A DNA stretch of 64,000 bases from Luscinia megarhynchos (taxonomy: Eukaryota; Chordata; Aves; Passeriformes; Turdidae). The first letter of the stretch is position 1, and each line of letters begins with the position of its first letter. Positions 12,261-24,600 of this stretch are shown here, piece by piece. The DNA lies in contig CM067591.1 in the NCBI GenBank assembly GCA_034336665.1, forward strand, positions 124,001-188,000, read 5' to 3'. Position numbers and translations under genes: made by a program. Under the pieces are notes generated by a model. It saw only the letters and a list, made by a program, of their open reading frames with translations. It had not been told where the DNA came from and searched no databases.

Positions 12261-12880
12261 GGTGCAGATAAAATATGGAAATGGAGATCAGTATTGTCAA
12301 GTCCTCGTCATCTAAACAAGCAAAATAAGGAAGAAATTATTGTTTTTATTTGAACCAGTGTTATTTCCTGCTGTTTTTCTTATTTATCCCTGAATTTCCT
12401 TCCAGTTCACCCTCCTAGCTTCTGAATGATGCTTACACCAGGCTGCAATGCATCTTATCCTCCTGTTTGAGTCAAAAATAACATTTCTGATTCTAAAATT
12501 CACAGGTTGGGATGGGAAAGACCAAAAAGTCATGGCCCTCTTCCTTATCCCAGGGAAGACCCTGAAATCATCTCCTTCTTCCTCATCCCAGGGAACAGTC
12601 CAGGGACAGGTGTGGGCCCCAGTGGTTCAAAGCCCAGGAGAGTCCTGGGGACACCCTGGGGAAGGTGGCACAGAGGACAGAGATCTCCAGCCTGCTGAAG
12701 CCAAAGGTGCTGATGTCATCCTGCCAAAACCCACTACATTTTTCCTGAGTTTTTCCTGGAGGGGAGCCAAGAGATGCCAGGGTTTATCATTCCCACCTGC
12801 TGCACTCATGAGAAAGGGAGGTGAAGGAAGTTGCTCAAGTGCATTTGCTGGGATGAAAGGGCTGGGACCCCCTCTGCCGG
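12260..12880. other. Intergenic, no gene seen
   Basis: Unique-looking sequence without a coding signal. Confidence 0.5.
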
Positions 12881-12884
12881 TTCT

Positions 12885-13165
12885 GTGGGGCACTGTGAGA
12901 GCTGCTGGTTCCCATCCAGGGGTGCCAAGAAAGACACTGAGGGGCTGGAGCAGGTCCAGAGACAGGAACAGAGCTGGAGGCCAGGGAGAAGGGTCTGGAG
13001 AACCCCTGAGGGAGCTGGGAGGGGATCAGCCTGGAGAAATTGAGGCTTGGGGGGAACCCTCTCAGTCTCCAGAGCTCCCTCAGAGGATGATGCAGCAGGT
13101 GGGGGTTGCAGGGCAGGGAAATGTCACTGCTCCAGCGGGGTCAGGGCATGGGCTGATCTCCTCCT
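12885..13165 (+). mobile_element. CR1-like fragment
   Basis: 'gaggggctggagcaggtcc' followed by a 'cagcctggagaa'-type segment and 'gcaggtgggggttg' resembles the CR1 segment just upstream of the 3' end. Divergent. Confidence 0.45.
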
Positions 13166-13169
13166 TTCC

Positions 13170-14640
13170 GCATTGGAACATGAGCAGAAACCGGATCAGT
13201 GCCGTGTTCTGTGACCTCCTTGGGAAATCAACACAAGTGGCATTTTATTGGCTGCAATTAGGGCTGTAATGAGTTTCTAATTGTTACTAATCATGTTTGT
13301 GGTGGGAGGGCCTCGGGAGCCATCATGATTTTTTCCCCTGGATGGGTCAGGGTGCAAACATGGAGGAGACTCCCCCAGTTTGGGCTTGCAGGGGGATGTC
13401 ACCCAGCACGGATGGCACAGAGAAGAAGGAGGAAGAGGTATCCACATCTCAAATTCTCCATCTTGGCCACGTGTCCCTTATCACAAACATCCCCAAAAGT
13501 CTATTTATCTACGTTCTAACAACCTAATTTACACTTTACTAATTTTGGTGGCTTGTTTCCATTCCCTCTGTGTTGGTAATTTCCCCCAGGGGTTTGAATT
13601 CAGTGCCTGAGACACCAGGGTCTCACTCAGGGGTCTTTGGGACCCTCACCAGGGGGATTTTGAGACCCCCCAAGGAGGCCAGGGGTGCACCCTGGGCTCC
13701 CACCCAGCCCCACGACCTGGATGAGCTGCCTGGCAATGGGGTGCCTCCTGCTCCCTCCCTCCTGTTCCATGCAGGGCTGCCTCAGCTGCAGCTGGGACAG
13801 GTAGAGCCGGATTTGCACAACTTATGGCAACTGCAACATGCACAGCTGCTGCTGACAGAGACCATTCCTCCTCTTCCTCCTCCCACCCATTTCAGTTGGC
13901 ATGGTGCTTCCCTGAGCTTCATCCTCCTTCCACACTCCCTAGTTCTGTCCTGGGAGTGGAATGATATTCCTTAGGGTTTATAGGCCAAAACCCCCATTAT
14001 CTGAGCAATTTTGTTGGAGTGTGGGTTGAATCAATTCTACCTCTCCTGTGGACTGGGGACTCAGCTGGTCTGGAGGGTGGACACAGGCACAAAATGTCAC
14101 AGAATGCCACTGGGAGGTTCGGAGCCTTTGCAAGGGAAAGTTCTCTGATGCATCTGAATCTGCTGGTGACCTCCAGGTGCTGCTGTGACACCTGAGCCTG
14201 TCACTGACCTCCAGGTGCTGCTGTGGAACATCTGAATCTGTCACTGTCCTGCACATCCTGCTCTGACACCAGAACCTGTCACTGCCCTCCAGGCCGATGA
14301 CAAATTGATTTTCCCATAAGGTCAGGCTGAGATGGGAATTTCAGCTTGGGTACAAACCCACCCACGTTCCAGGTCGTGACTCTGGCTCACAACCAGGAGG
14401 AAGGTGACAGGAGAGGAGCTGGGTTGTGCCCATGTTTGTGGTGGGTCTCTCTGGGCTGGGGATTCTCTGCGGAATCTGATCCAGGCAAGAACCAGCTGAA
14501 ATGGGATGTGCTCTGTGTACCAGCCTTGGACAAGGACCTCCTGCTGGAGCCTTGGAGCTGCGTCCCTCCCTCCTCCCCCACCAGACTTCTCACTGAACGA
14601 GTTCTCCCATTTCTGGGGGGGCTCTGCGGGTGTTTGTGAC
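13170..14640. other. Intergenic with a small minisatellite, no gene seen
   Basis: No coding signal. 14150-14295 holds about three copies of a roughly 48 bp unit containing 'acctccaggtgctgctgtg'. Confidence 0.55.
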
Positions 14641-14644
14641 TCCC

Positions 14645-15015
14645 TGGAGTAAAGGCTGGGCTGGTGGACAAGGAGCTGAGCCCTTCACCTGGATTGCTTT
14701 TCATGGGGCATCCTCTGGGAAATCATTCCAGGGCCTCAGTGCCCCCACAGGGAGGAATTCCTTCCCAACATCCCATCCATTCCCCTCTGCACTGCCCCTT
14801 GTCCTGGCACTCCAGGCTCTTATCCCCAGTCCCCCTCCAGCTCTCCTGGGGTCCCTTTGGGCACTGGAAGGGGCTCCAAGGTTTTCTTTCCCTTCTTCTC
14901 TCCAGGTGAGCACCCCCAGCTCCCCAGCCTAGCTCCAGAGGGACTCCAGCCTTTGGAGCATCTCCACGGCCTCCTCTGGACTCTCTGCAGCAGCTCCACG
15001 TCTTCCCTGTGTTGA
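14645..15015 (-). mobile_element. CR1 LINE fragment
   Basis: Reverse-oriented CR1: 'ccagggcctcagtgccccc', 'cttgtcctggcactccagg', 'cctctggactctctgcagc' follow the order expected on the minus strand. Confidence 0.7.
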
Positions 15016-15054
15016 GCAATGCTCTCGGGCCCGTGGTGGGATTGTTGGGATTCT

Positions 15055-15128
15055 CCTGACCAGGGCCGGGAGTTGGGCTCGATGATCCCCAACTGCTCCT
15101 TCCAGAACTCAAGATATTCCAGGACTCT
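15055..15128 (+). mobile_element. CR1 3'-end fragment
   Basis: 'gttgggctcgatgatcc' followed by 'tccttccagaactcaag' and 'atattccaggactc' matches a CR1 3' end. Confidence 0.55.
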
Positions 15129-15129
15129 G

Positions 15130-16875
15130 TACCTGTGGAAGCCCTTAAACTGCCCTTCCCCACCCCATCCTCAGACTTTTCCTCCCCAGGAAGGAGGTTT
15201 CCTCTGGAACCATCACAGTTTTGGTGCTTTTTGTGGGGCTTTAGCTTTTCCCCACCTGCCTCGTCGTCCCGTGGCTGCTCCTGCCGCTGCAGAGGCGACC
15301 ACGGCAATTGGGATCCACCAACGGAGGGATTCACTCAATTTATCCTAAAGTCTGACCTTGATTGGGCTGATTATGAGCTTGGAGTCCAGCCCAGGTGGAG
15401 CTGGGTGTGGCCACTCACCGGGAAGGCAGCACGGAACCCACCTGGCTGGGAGGTCGGTAATCACCTTGTTTACCGGATTCGGAACATCTGCCAAAATTAA
15501 CTCCAGCTGCTTCAGCTTCCTGTGGGACAGGATGTGATTAAAATCATTCTCAACTCACACAGAGCTTTTGAAGCTTCTTTACCTTGGAGACCAAGTGAAG
15601 AGGTTCCCCAGGTTCCAAATGCCTGGAGAGGCCATTCCTGAGACCTCTGATTGTTGGGTCACCTGGAGATCTTCGTCAGTCCTGCCCTAGTAGAAATAAA
15701 AATCAATTTTTATCGTGGCTGCCCGTCCATTGACCACTTTTTTTGCTGAGAAACGTGCACGTAGAAAAAGAATCTCATGTCTCCTTGTGTTTTTAACCTG
15801 GAGTTCAACCCAGTTTCCTCCTCCTCTTTTTTTTTCCCCTTATTTTAATATTTTTTTTTCTTTGCAGGCCGTACCTTTCATACTCCACCTCCTCCTTCTG
15901 AAACCCTTTGAAGATTTTATCTCTGCCTTGTTCCAGCACCTCCCACCCCAGCCTGAGGGCATCAGCTGTGTGTGGAAGCCCTGGGCACGCTCAGCCTGTT
16001 GGAGAGCTCAGGGATCAGAGGCTGATATTTGGCATTAGCATTTACACAAAAAAATTAAAGAGCTTCTCCTTCGTCCACTCGCCACTCTTGTTAATAATAA
16101 CAGCAATAGAAAAATTACTTCAGTGTATTCACAAATAATTTTAAATTTAATTAATAAACTTTCACATTATTGTCAGGGAAAGAAAAGATTAACTGACATT
16201 GTAATTATGTTGTTATTTTCTGGATTGATGATTTAATATCAAGGGTGTTATTGAGGACGTTATTGGCCTGTTTGCCTTCCTGTCAACCCCAAATCACAAA
16301 CCATTTATTAAAAGAGATTAAAAGAGCCATCAGTCCCTTGTTAACGGGATCACAAGCTAAAGTCAGATTTCGGGTTCCTGGTCCCTAAATGAGCCTTGCC
16401 AGAGACCCCCTCCCTCAGGGACAGCACACCAGACTGGCTGACCCTGGGGCTGGCCAGTCCCTCCCCACTCTGGGTGGAATCCGCCCTGAAAGCTCCCTCT
16501 GGCCCTCTCAAAGTCAAAATTCCAGTCTGGAGCCATCACCAGGGCATTTCACCTTTTTTTTTTCTGCATAAACAACCACGGTTTTGACATTTCCCTTCCT
16601 TGGTCCTTTCAGAGTCTTCCCTCTGCTGACCACAGGGAGAGGTTGTGGCCATTCCCTGGATGTTTCTGGCACTGGGGAAGCTGCTCCTGCTCTCGGAGCT
16701 TCCCAGCCCTTCCACGCTGATCTCCTTTGCTTCCCTTGCTCTCACTGGATCCTGGACTTGATTCCAGCCTCTCCCAGGTTGTTCTGTGCTGCCCCAGAGA
16801 TCCTGCTCTCCACTTCACCTACTTGGGAGGGAATAGAAAAATTTTATGAGTGCCTAGCAAGTAGTTTTGAAATAG
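15130..16875. other. Intergenic, no gene seen
   Basis: No coding signal or recognised repeat. AT-rich from about 16040 to 16330. Confidence 0.5.
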
Positions 16876-16878
16876 AGA

Positions 16879-17379
16879 TGTTGGCATACTTTAACATAGA
16901 CGCTGAAAACAGTCATGTGAAGGTTTGAGGCCTCTTCCTTTGTTTAGATGATACCAAATGCCACAAATACCAAAGAACCAACAGACATCCTGTGCCAAGC
17001 CTGGCAGGAAAGGTCTGAAAAGAAAGGTTACTGATAAGAAAGCCATAAAACATGGTCATTTAGTAGCTCCTATAGGTTGCATGCAAATATTAGGAAATTA
17101 GTATATTGTATCAGATTGGTTATTGGAAATTAGAATATTCATCATAGAAGAATACTTAGTGTATTGTAAACAGGAAATCCCTCTCTTACCTCTTACCTCT
17201 AATTTCTTACCTCTAACCTCTCTCTCTCTCTAAGCTCTCTCTTACCCCCCTGCTCTTATCACTCTCCATGCTCTGCACTCTCTTACACCCACGTCCTTAT
17301 AATAAAATACAAACCTAAAAACCAAAAAGCAGTGAGCTCCTGAGTCTGTCCAGCGACCGTCCAACAACCAACCCCCACA
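16879..17379 (+). mobile_element. LTR-like element, copy 3 (plus orientation, divergent)
   Basis: The block 'ggaaattagaatattcatc' and its surroundings (about 17120-17180) match the reverse complement of both other LTR copies (near 3050 and 37800). It starts TGTTGG, has AATAAA at 17301-17306 and ends near ccccaca. The pyrimidine-rich stretch 17175-17260 corresponds to the GA-rich stretch of the minus-strand copies. Ends are approximate and I found no convincing target duplication. Confidence 0.5.
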
Positions 17380-18580
17380 CTTCCCCTCCAAATAAAATTC
17401 CTCTGTGGCAGCAGCATCGTTCCCCCTGCTCTGGAATTCCGTGTTCCACTGGCTGCTTCCTTCCAGTCGCGTTTTGGAGCAGCTCCTGATGGAGTGACCC
17501 AGTGGTGGGTGCTGTTCCTCCTTGTCTGCCCTGTTTGGAGCACCCAGCAGGGCCCCTTCCCCTCCCTCCACTCCCACCAATTCCCACCGAGGGTTTCCAT
17601 AAGACACTGCTGCTCAACAAAGGCAAAACAAGATATCCCCCCCACCAAAATCATTCCCCACCACTTGAGCTCTGTCTGTCTGCACAGGACAAATCCCTCC
17701 CATTTAGGGCCTTCCCAGACCCCCTCCAGTTACAGTTTTCTCACCAGGAAACTTCACTATTTACCACAAAGTGTTGAGAATTCATGGAATTCTAAACATT
17801 GCCTGATAGAGGGATTTTTTCCTGTGGTTTAATAGCAACTTCCAGTCTCACCCAGCTCTAGGTCTGTGTGAGGGAAACTGCCCCTGATCTCCCTGTCCAT
17901 TAAATGATGGATGTGGGATCCACTTTGGAAAATCTGTATAATTAAGACAATGCACTCTTACAGCTGGGAAAGCTCAGGCTTAAAATAGGATAAACTTTGG
18001 TAGAATACCAATATTTCACCTCTTGTTCTGCAAAAAACACAAGGTTTTTGCCATTTCTCTCCTTTTTTTTTCTTTTCTCCAAGTCCTTGCTGCCTTCACT
18101 AACCACAGGGAGACGTTGTGGTTATTTCAGAGAGGGAGAGGGGGAGAAAAGGAAAGTCTGTGGTCTAAAGGCATTTTTATGAGTGTATCTATGTAATCCC
18201 AGCCCCAGTTCCAAGTGACTGAGAGCCCTAATTATGCAGGAACTTTGGCAGCTAGAGATCAAGAGATCTCTCTCCATGCTCATTTATCTCCTTCACTGGG
18301 GTAGTCATTAGATTTAAATACTGTATTTCTTCATGTGCTACTGTATGGCTCTGGCAGTACTTCTTGAATAGTCAGAAGTGCATTGATATCCCTATTTATT
18401 CACTCTGTTCTGCCAGTGGGGCTTGTAAAAATCCTTCATTTATATTTAGGATCTGTTTTTTTGAGACACCCTCAGGATTTTAGTAATTTCAGCGTTTGTG
18501 TTGTCTGTAGTTCTTTTTTCCTCCCTTTTACTGCTTTTTTTCCCTGTTTTCCAAAGAGTTTATGGCTGCCTTATCTGAGG
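17380..18580. other. Intergenic, no gene seen
   Basis: No coding signal or recognised repeat. Confidence 0.5.
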
Positions 18581-18589
18581 AGGTGCTCA

Positions 18590-18960
18590 AGGACAAGTTA
18601 GATGGGGGTTGGAGAGACCTGATCTGGTGGAAGGGAGACCCTGGAGTCCCTTCCAGTGCCCAAAGAGGTTCCAGAAGAGCTGGAGAGGGACTGGGGAAAA
18701 GAGCCTGGAAAGAAAAGACAAGGGGGAATGGCTTCCCCCTTCTAGAGGGCAGGGGTAGATGCAATAGTGGGAAGAAATTCCTCCCAGAGAGGGTGGTGAG
18801 GCCCTGGAATGGATTTCCCAGGGGAGGGCCCATTTCTGGAAGTGTCCAAGGTCAGGACAGAGCTTGGAGCATCCTAGGGTAGTGGAAGATGTTCCTGCCC
18901 ATGGCAGGAATGGGATGAGCTTTAAGGTGCCTCCCAACCCAGACCATTCCATGACCTTGT
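18590..18960 (+). mobile_element. CR1 LINE fragment, near-identical core to the inverted copy at 22970-23325
   Basis: CR1 3' region ending 'cctcccaacccagaccattcc'. Its core 18648-18825 matches the reverse complement of 23095-23273 with a single difference seen, while the flanks of the two copies diverge. Confidence 0.75.
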
Positions 18961-19955
18961 TTTGAGCTGATTTAGGTGATGCTGTGGGAATGTTGAGGCG
19001 TTTCCTTGAGTACCAGCCTGAGAACTGGGATTTAGGGTTTGAGTTGAAGGTGGACAGAGGTGGATGAGGGTGGTGGAGTTTGGCAGGTTTCTGCCCCAGT
19101 TGTGCTCAAAAAGCTCCAGTCTGGGTCTGTCTCTGAATTTCTGGATGTTTCCAGCATATCCATCCTGGTGCTCTTCTGGTTCCCTCATTGCCCACAAAAA
19201 GCTGCACTCATGTCACTGTCTCAGAGACTTTTCCAGGTGGGAGGAACTTCCCCACCTTTGCTTTGGATGGGAGGAACAACAGGAGGGCCCTCAGTCCCTG
19301 CTCCAACAGCTGCACCAGTGGCCCAGGCAGGCGGTTTTAATGGATCAAAGCCTGGGATGCAGTTTAAATTTATCCCTAAAATCCCTAGACAAAGAGCCAG
19401 GTTGTGGCTGTAGCATCCTGGTGCCATGAAAATCCCTTTCCCTGGGGAGGATGATGGATGAACCTGTGATCCCCTGGCCCCAGCTGTGTCAGAAAGAGGA
19501 AGGGATGACAGGAAGCTGCCCCTTCATCCGCAGGATGCGTGGACATCTCCCGGGATGCATCCCTGTTTCTGGAGCCAGCTTGACAGGTCCAGGTGTGGTT
19601 GGGATGTACTGCCAAGGCTGATCCGGTGCCAGCCCCGATCACAACAGCTGCCCACGCTCTGGCTCGTGGCACGTGGGGTGGGATGGCTGCTCTCCTCACT
19701 CCAGCTCTGGGCTCCAGCTGACGGAAAGCTCAGAATTCACACCTGGGTCACTTCAGCTGCTGCACAGGGCAGGATTTTGGGATGGACACCTCCCTCAGCT
19801 GTGGCTGCTCGCTCTCTGGGTCACAACACTTCCACGGTCCATGGGGATTACCTGGAGCCTTCCCAGTGCAGCTCCAGAATGAGGCACCCACAAAGTGGGA
19901 AGAGGAGAGGTGCAGAGGGGAGGCACACTGGAGCCAGCACCAGCCCTGCAGAATC
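18961..19955. other. Intergenic, no gene seen
   Basis: No coding signal or recognised repeat. Confidence 0.5.
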
Positions 19956-19957
19956 AC

Positions 19958-20275
19958 AGACCCATTTAATCACAGAACCATTCAGGCTGGGATCACCAAG
20001 TCCAGTCATTCCCTTGGCACTGCCCAGGCCACCACGGGCTGTGTCCCCAAGTGCCACATCCACACGTTTCTTGGACACTTCCAGGGATGGGGACTCCACC
20101 CCTGTCCTGGGCAGCTGTGCCAGGACTGGACAACCTTTTCCAGGAAGGAATTTCCCCCAATTTCCAACCTAAACCTGGCAGAATTTGGGGCCATTTCCTC
20201 TCATTCTGTCACTCATCACCTGGGAGAAGAGTCAGACCCCCAACTCGCTCCAACTTTTACAGTCTTCTTCAGAAA
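19958..20275 (-). mobile_element. CR1 LINE fragment
   Basis: 'aatcacagaaccattcaggc' then 'gtgccacatccacacg' and 'cttccagggatggggactcc' is a CR1 3' end on the minus strand, of a different subtype from the 18.6 kb copy. Confidence 0.7.
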
Positions 20276-21410
20276 TTCCCTCCCTTCTCCCTCATTTTTA
20301 AAATCCTGGTAATTGCACCATTTTTTAAACGTTCACCATAATGAATACCTGCAGGAGACAGAATTCTCAATCCAAGTCAGATTTTTATACAGGTTTATAA
20401 AAAGGGGGAAATCAGCTAGAAATCTGGTTGAATTTCTTCAGGAAATGTAGATAATGAGCAAAATTTAGTTACAAAATTAGCACAGAAGGGAGGTCTGAGA
20501 TACCAGTTTGTCTGTTCCTGGAGTAAGTTGAGGTAGGGGATTTTGGTAGGGAAAAGTGGATTTCTCAGCTCCTTTCCTGGAAAACACTGTATTTCCAGGT
20601 GAAAAAAGCCTCGCTGAGCATCCAAAGTCTTGTCCACCTTGGGATAGTCCAGCTGTTTTAATAACAGCTCTAGCTGTTATTACCTCTAGCTACAAACCCC
20701 TAATTTAGTGAATTTATGATGCACTTTCCAAATGGAGGCAGGATTGCACAGCCCTGACCACAGAACCTCTTTGTAACTGGTGGATTCTCAGCCTGGCCTC
20801 ATCTCCCTCCTTTGGGAGGAAGAGGATCCTGCCAGGTGAAGTCCAGCTCCTCCTCAAGTCATGTAAAGGACAAAGAGGAGGTTCTTTGTGTGGGGAAGTG
20901 GTTCCAGAGGTGGTTTTGGAGGAACCACATCTCCGTGACTTCTCGAGAAATTCACCCAGGCTGGAGCCTCCAAGGGGTGCTGCCAGCTGGGTTTGGCTCC
21001 CAAATGCTTTTCCCTGTGTCCACGGCCACTGAACGCTGTAAGGTGGGTCTGGCACAGAGACAGGGAGAGGGATGGATCCTCCCCTAAGAGGCAAAAGCTG
21101 CTCCTGGGATATTCTGAGAATGAGAGAACAGGAATGGGAAGCAAAGGGTTCAGTAGGTGCTCCTGGTGATGTGGTGGAAGGAGGTCAGACATCCCCAAGC
21201 ACCATCCTGTGCCCCTTGAAATGCCAGAAGAGGTGGGGAAACACGGGAGAGAACGAGCTGTGGGGATGAGCAGGGGTAACTGTAATTACAGATGGAGGCC
21301 AATGAGATAAGGAGATCTGTCAGCAAAGCTCATGAGTCAGGCAGGATTTGGGGAATTTCACAACTGCCCCACTGGTGTTGGTGTTTATCTGACCTCTCTG
21401 GGCAGCCATT
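20276..21410. other. Upstream region of keratin C, no gene seen
   Basis: No coding signal. Contains the distal part of the presumed keratin C promoter. Confidence 0.5.
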
Positions 21411-21435
21411 AATTGCTGCCTGGTGAACCAAACCC
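21411..21435 (+). promoter_or_regulatory. Proximal promoter motif shared by keratins C and D
   Basis: ATTGCTGCC, then about 4 bp, then GAACCAAACCC, 83 bp before the TATA box. The same composite lies before keratin D at 44664-44687, 76 bp before its TATA. GAACCAAA is 7 of 8 to AARCCAAA, an octamer reported in keratin promoters. Confidence 0.5.
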
Positions 21436-21494
21436 AATAACAACATTAGAGACCTGCTAATTACCACGGAATGGAGGCGAGCTCCTCCAGAACG

Positions 21495-21500
21495 TATAAA
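21495..21500 (+). promoter_or_regulatory. TATA box of keratin C
   Basis: TATAAA(GG) 110 bp before the ATG, implying a 5' UTR near 80 nt. Confidence 0.75.
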
Positions 21501-21604
21501 GGAGAACTTCCATACTCCTTCAGAGTACCTGAGGATCCTTCATTCTCATTTCTCCTCCTGTCTCACCACCTTCTCCACCGGCTCTCCCACCTGGAAGTGC
21601 TGCC

Positions 21605-24600
21605 ATGAGACGATATTGCTCCAGATACGGGGATGGGAGTTTCAGTTCCTCCTCTGCTCACTGCGGGACCTTGGGCGGTGGAGATGGGAGATTCGGAGGG
21701 TTTGGGCAAGGCTATGGCAGCAGGAGCCTCCACAACCTTGGAGGGTTCAGGAATGTCTATTCTGGTGGAGGCTATGGAGGAGAAGGAGGGAGATACGGGA
21801 GATGCCTTGGGTTTGGTGGCTGGAGACAACCTGAGATGGGCTTTGGTGGAAGAGGATATTTCGTAGGAGTTTTTCAGAGTGGGGGAGCAGGGCTTGGGGG
21901 CACCTACAGAGGAGGTTCAGGCAGGGAGGTGCTCAGAGGAGGCCTTGGGGCAGGGGAGCAAGGGGCTGGGCAGGGGCTGGGAGCTCTCCGGGGCATTGAG
22001 GAGGTTCATGTCAACCCCAACCTGCTGCGGCCCGTGCGGCTGCGGGTGGACCCCGAGCTCCAGCGAGTGTGCTCAGACGAGAAGGAGCAGATCAAAGCCC
22101 TCAACAACAAATTTGCATCATTCATCGAGAAGGTGAGTGCTGGTCTCTGCCCTGCTATCTGGGAAGGGGAGGTCTGAGCCACAGGGCTCCGCTCATGTTC
22201 CATTTTCTGCCCTTGGCTGATTTCCCACAGGCTGCTGCAAAGCTCACAGTGGGTCACTGTGGATGCAATCCCAGCACTGGCTCATTTCCCACAGGCTGCT
22301 GCAAAGCCCACAGTGGGTCACTGTGGATGCAGCTGTGTGGATCACTGTCTGCCTTGGGATAACCATCTCGGAGTTGTCTTTTGTGGCAGGACAATAACCT
22401 GCCAGGATGTCACTGGCACATCCACTCACTCCTCTTTTGAGGAAAGCGGTTTCTGGGAATATATATTGTGGTTGTTGATGCCAGCAGGAAAAATGGGTGA
22501 TGGACTTGGATATCTTGATGAGTTAGTATTTCTTTTCTCAAGCAAAGCCAAACTTTGCAAGAACAGACTGCTTTAGTGCCTCCTCGTGCAGGGGTTTGCA
22601 CTTGCCAGAAATTGCAAGTGAATTCAATTTCTCTGAACTATTAAACAAATCACTTTCTGATTTGGAAGTGCTGCCCTCTGCTAGGTGGTCCATCTTCAGC
22701 TCTTTCATGACTTTCCATCTCTCCAGTTTTGTCTTCTCTTCTGCTTCTACTCAAACCAGCCACGAAAGCTCTCCCACCCTGGTGGTATCTGGGAGATGTC
22801 TCTGTCTGCATCTCTCTGCTACATGTGGAGACTTCAGGGTTTCCTGATTCAGGGGGTGTTAGTTACACTGAGAAGGTTTACGATTCCATAGTGCTGAAAA
22901 ATAAGTGCATCTGTGACTCTTCTTTCCCTCCTAAACTTTTGGGTGTCCAGGCTATCACTCGGTCAGTATTATAGAAATCGTGGAGTGATTTGGGTTGGAA
23001 GGCACATTAAAGCTCATCCAGTTCCTGCCATGGGCAGGGACACCTTCTACTGGACCACTCTGCCATGGTCTTGGACACCTCCAGGGACGGAGCATCCCCT
23101 GGGAAATCCATTCCAGGGCCTCACCACCCTCTCTGGGAGGAATTTCTTCCCACTATTGCATCTACCCCTGCCCTCTAGAAGGGGGAAGCCATTCCCCCTT
23201 GTCTTTTCTCTCCAGGCTCTTTTCCCCAGTCCCTCTCCAGCTCTTCTGGAACCTCTTTGGGCACTGGAAGGGCCTCCAAGCTCTCCTTTCCCTTATTCTC
23301 TCCAGGTGAACACTTCCAGCTCTCCCAGCCCGTCTCCATGGCAGAGATGCCAGCTGGACACTGCCCCTCTGCATCTTCCTTCTCTTCCAGGTTCAGTGTC
23401 TGGAGCGCCAGAATCAGGCACTCCTGGCCAAGTGGGAACTTCTGCAGCAGCAAAGCTCTGGCCCTGAGGAGAGCAGGAACATCAATCACTTCTTCCAGTC
23501 CTATGTCACCAACCTGCAGCGGCAGCTCGAGACGCTCCAGAGCCAGAAGGAGCAGCTGGATCCCGAAGCCTACAACATGCTCCAGCTTGTTGAGGATTAT
23601 AAAAACAGGTGAATAGCCACACATCTGGGACAACAGGTGTTGGGGTTTTCCCAGGTGATGCTCACTGTGCCCTCGGATGGCAAAGCTCAGCTTTGTATCT
23701 GCAGGAGTTTGGAGTTTCTCAGCCTTGCTCTGCTGGAGGAATTACAGGGCTTCACTTTGATGCTGGAAGGGTTTGGTAAGGGTTGAACTCCCAAAAATGA
23801 GAGCAAAATAAAAGTTTGTGATGATCTCTCCCATCTTTTTTCCTTCCCAGACTCTTCCTCATCTTTCCCCCCCTAGCAGTGAGTGACCCAGGGTTCCACT
23901 TGTGGGGCCCTGGTGAGGAGGGACAGGGCTGAGCTTGGGGTCAGGTTGGGAACAGTTGTCACCTTTTCTGGCTTAGATAATTTATGTCCACTCACAGTTC
24001 TGAAAAATCAGAATTACTAAATTTAGGACTGATCTGTAGTGATCCCATTTTTTGGGCTGCTTTAGTGCCTCTTTTTGCACAGGGTTTGCACTTGCCAGAA
24101 ATTGCAATTCAAGTAAGATGAAAACTCAACACATTCAGTCTTTAAGTGATTCTGTTGTTTACTGGTCCACTTGACTTAAAAATTAAGATAAATACTTAAT
24201 GGATAGATTAATTAAATATATTAATAATAGATAATAGATAATTAATAGATAATTAATAGATAATTAATAGATAATAGATAATAGGTAATTGATAATAATC
24301 TATCTCTTTCTGTCCCCCAGATTTGAGGATGAGATCAACAAACGCACCTCCAAGGAGGAGGAGTTCGTGGAGCTTAAAAAGGTGAATTAACCTGAGACCC
24401 TGAGCAAAATCAAAGCCCTGGAAATAAAACAATATCTGGGTTTTTGCCAAGGATCTCAAAAGCTGAAGTTCTTGCTAAGCTTTGTCTAATTTTAACCAAA
24501 GTAACTGAAAACCAGAAGACTGAGGAGGGATTGTTTCCTCTAGAGAATGAATTGGTCCTTTGTAGGACAAATATTTAAAAAGTGTGTGATTTTCCCTCGT

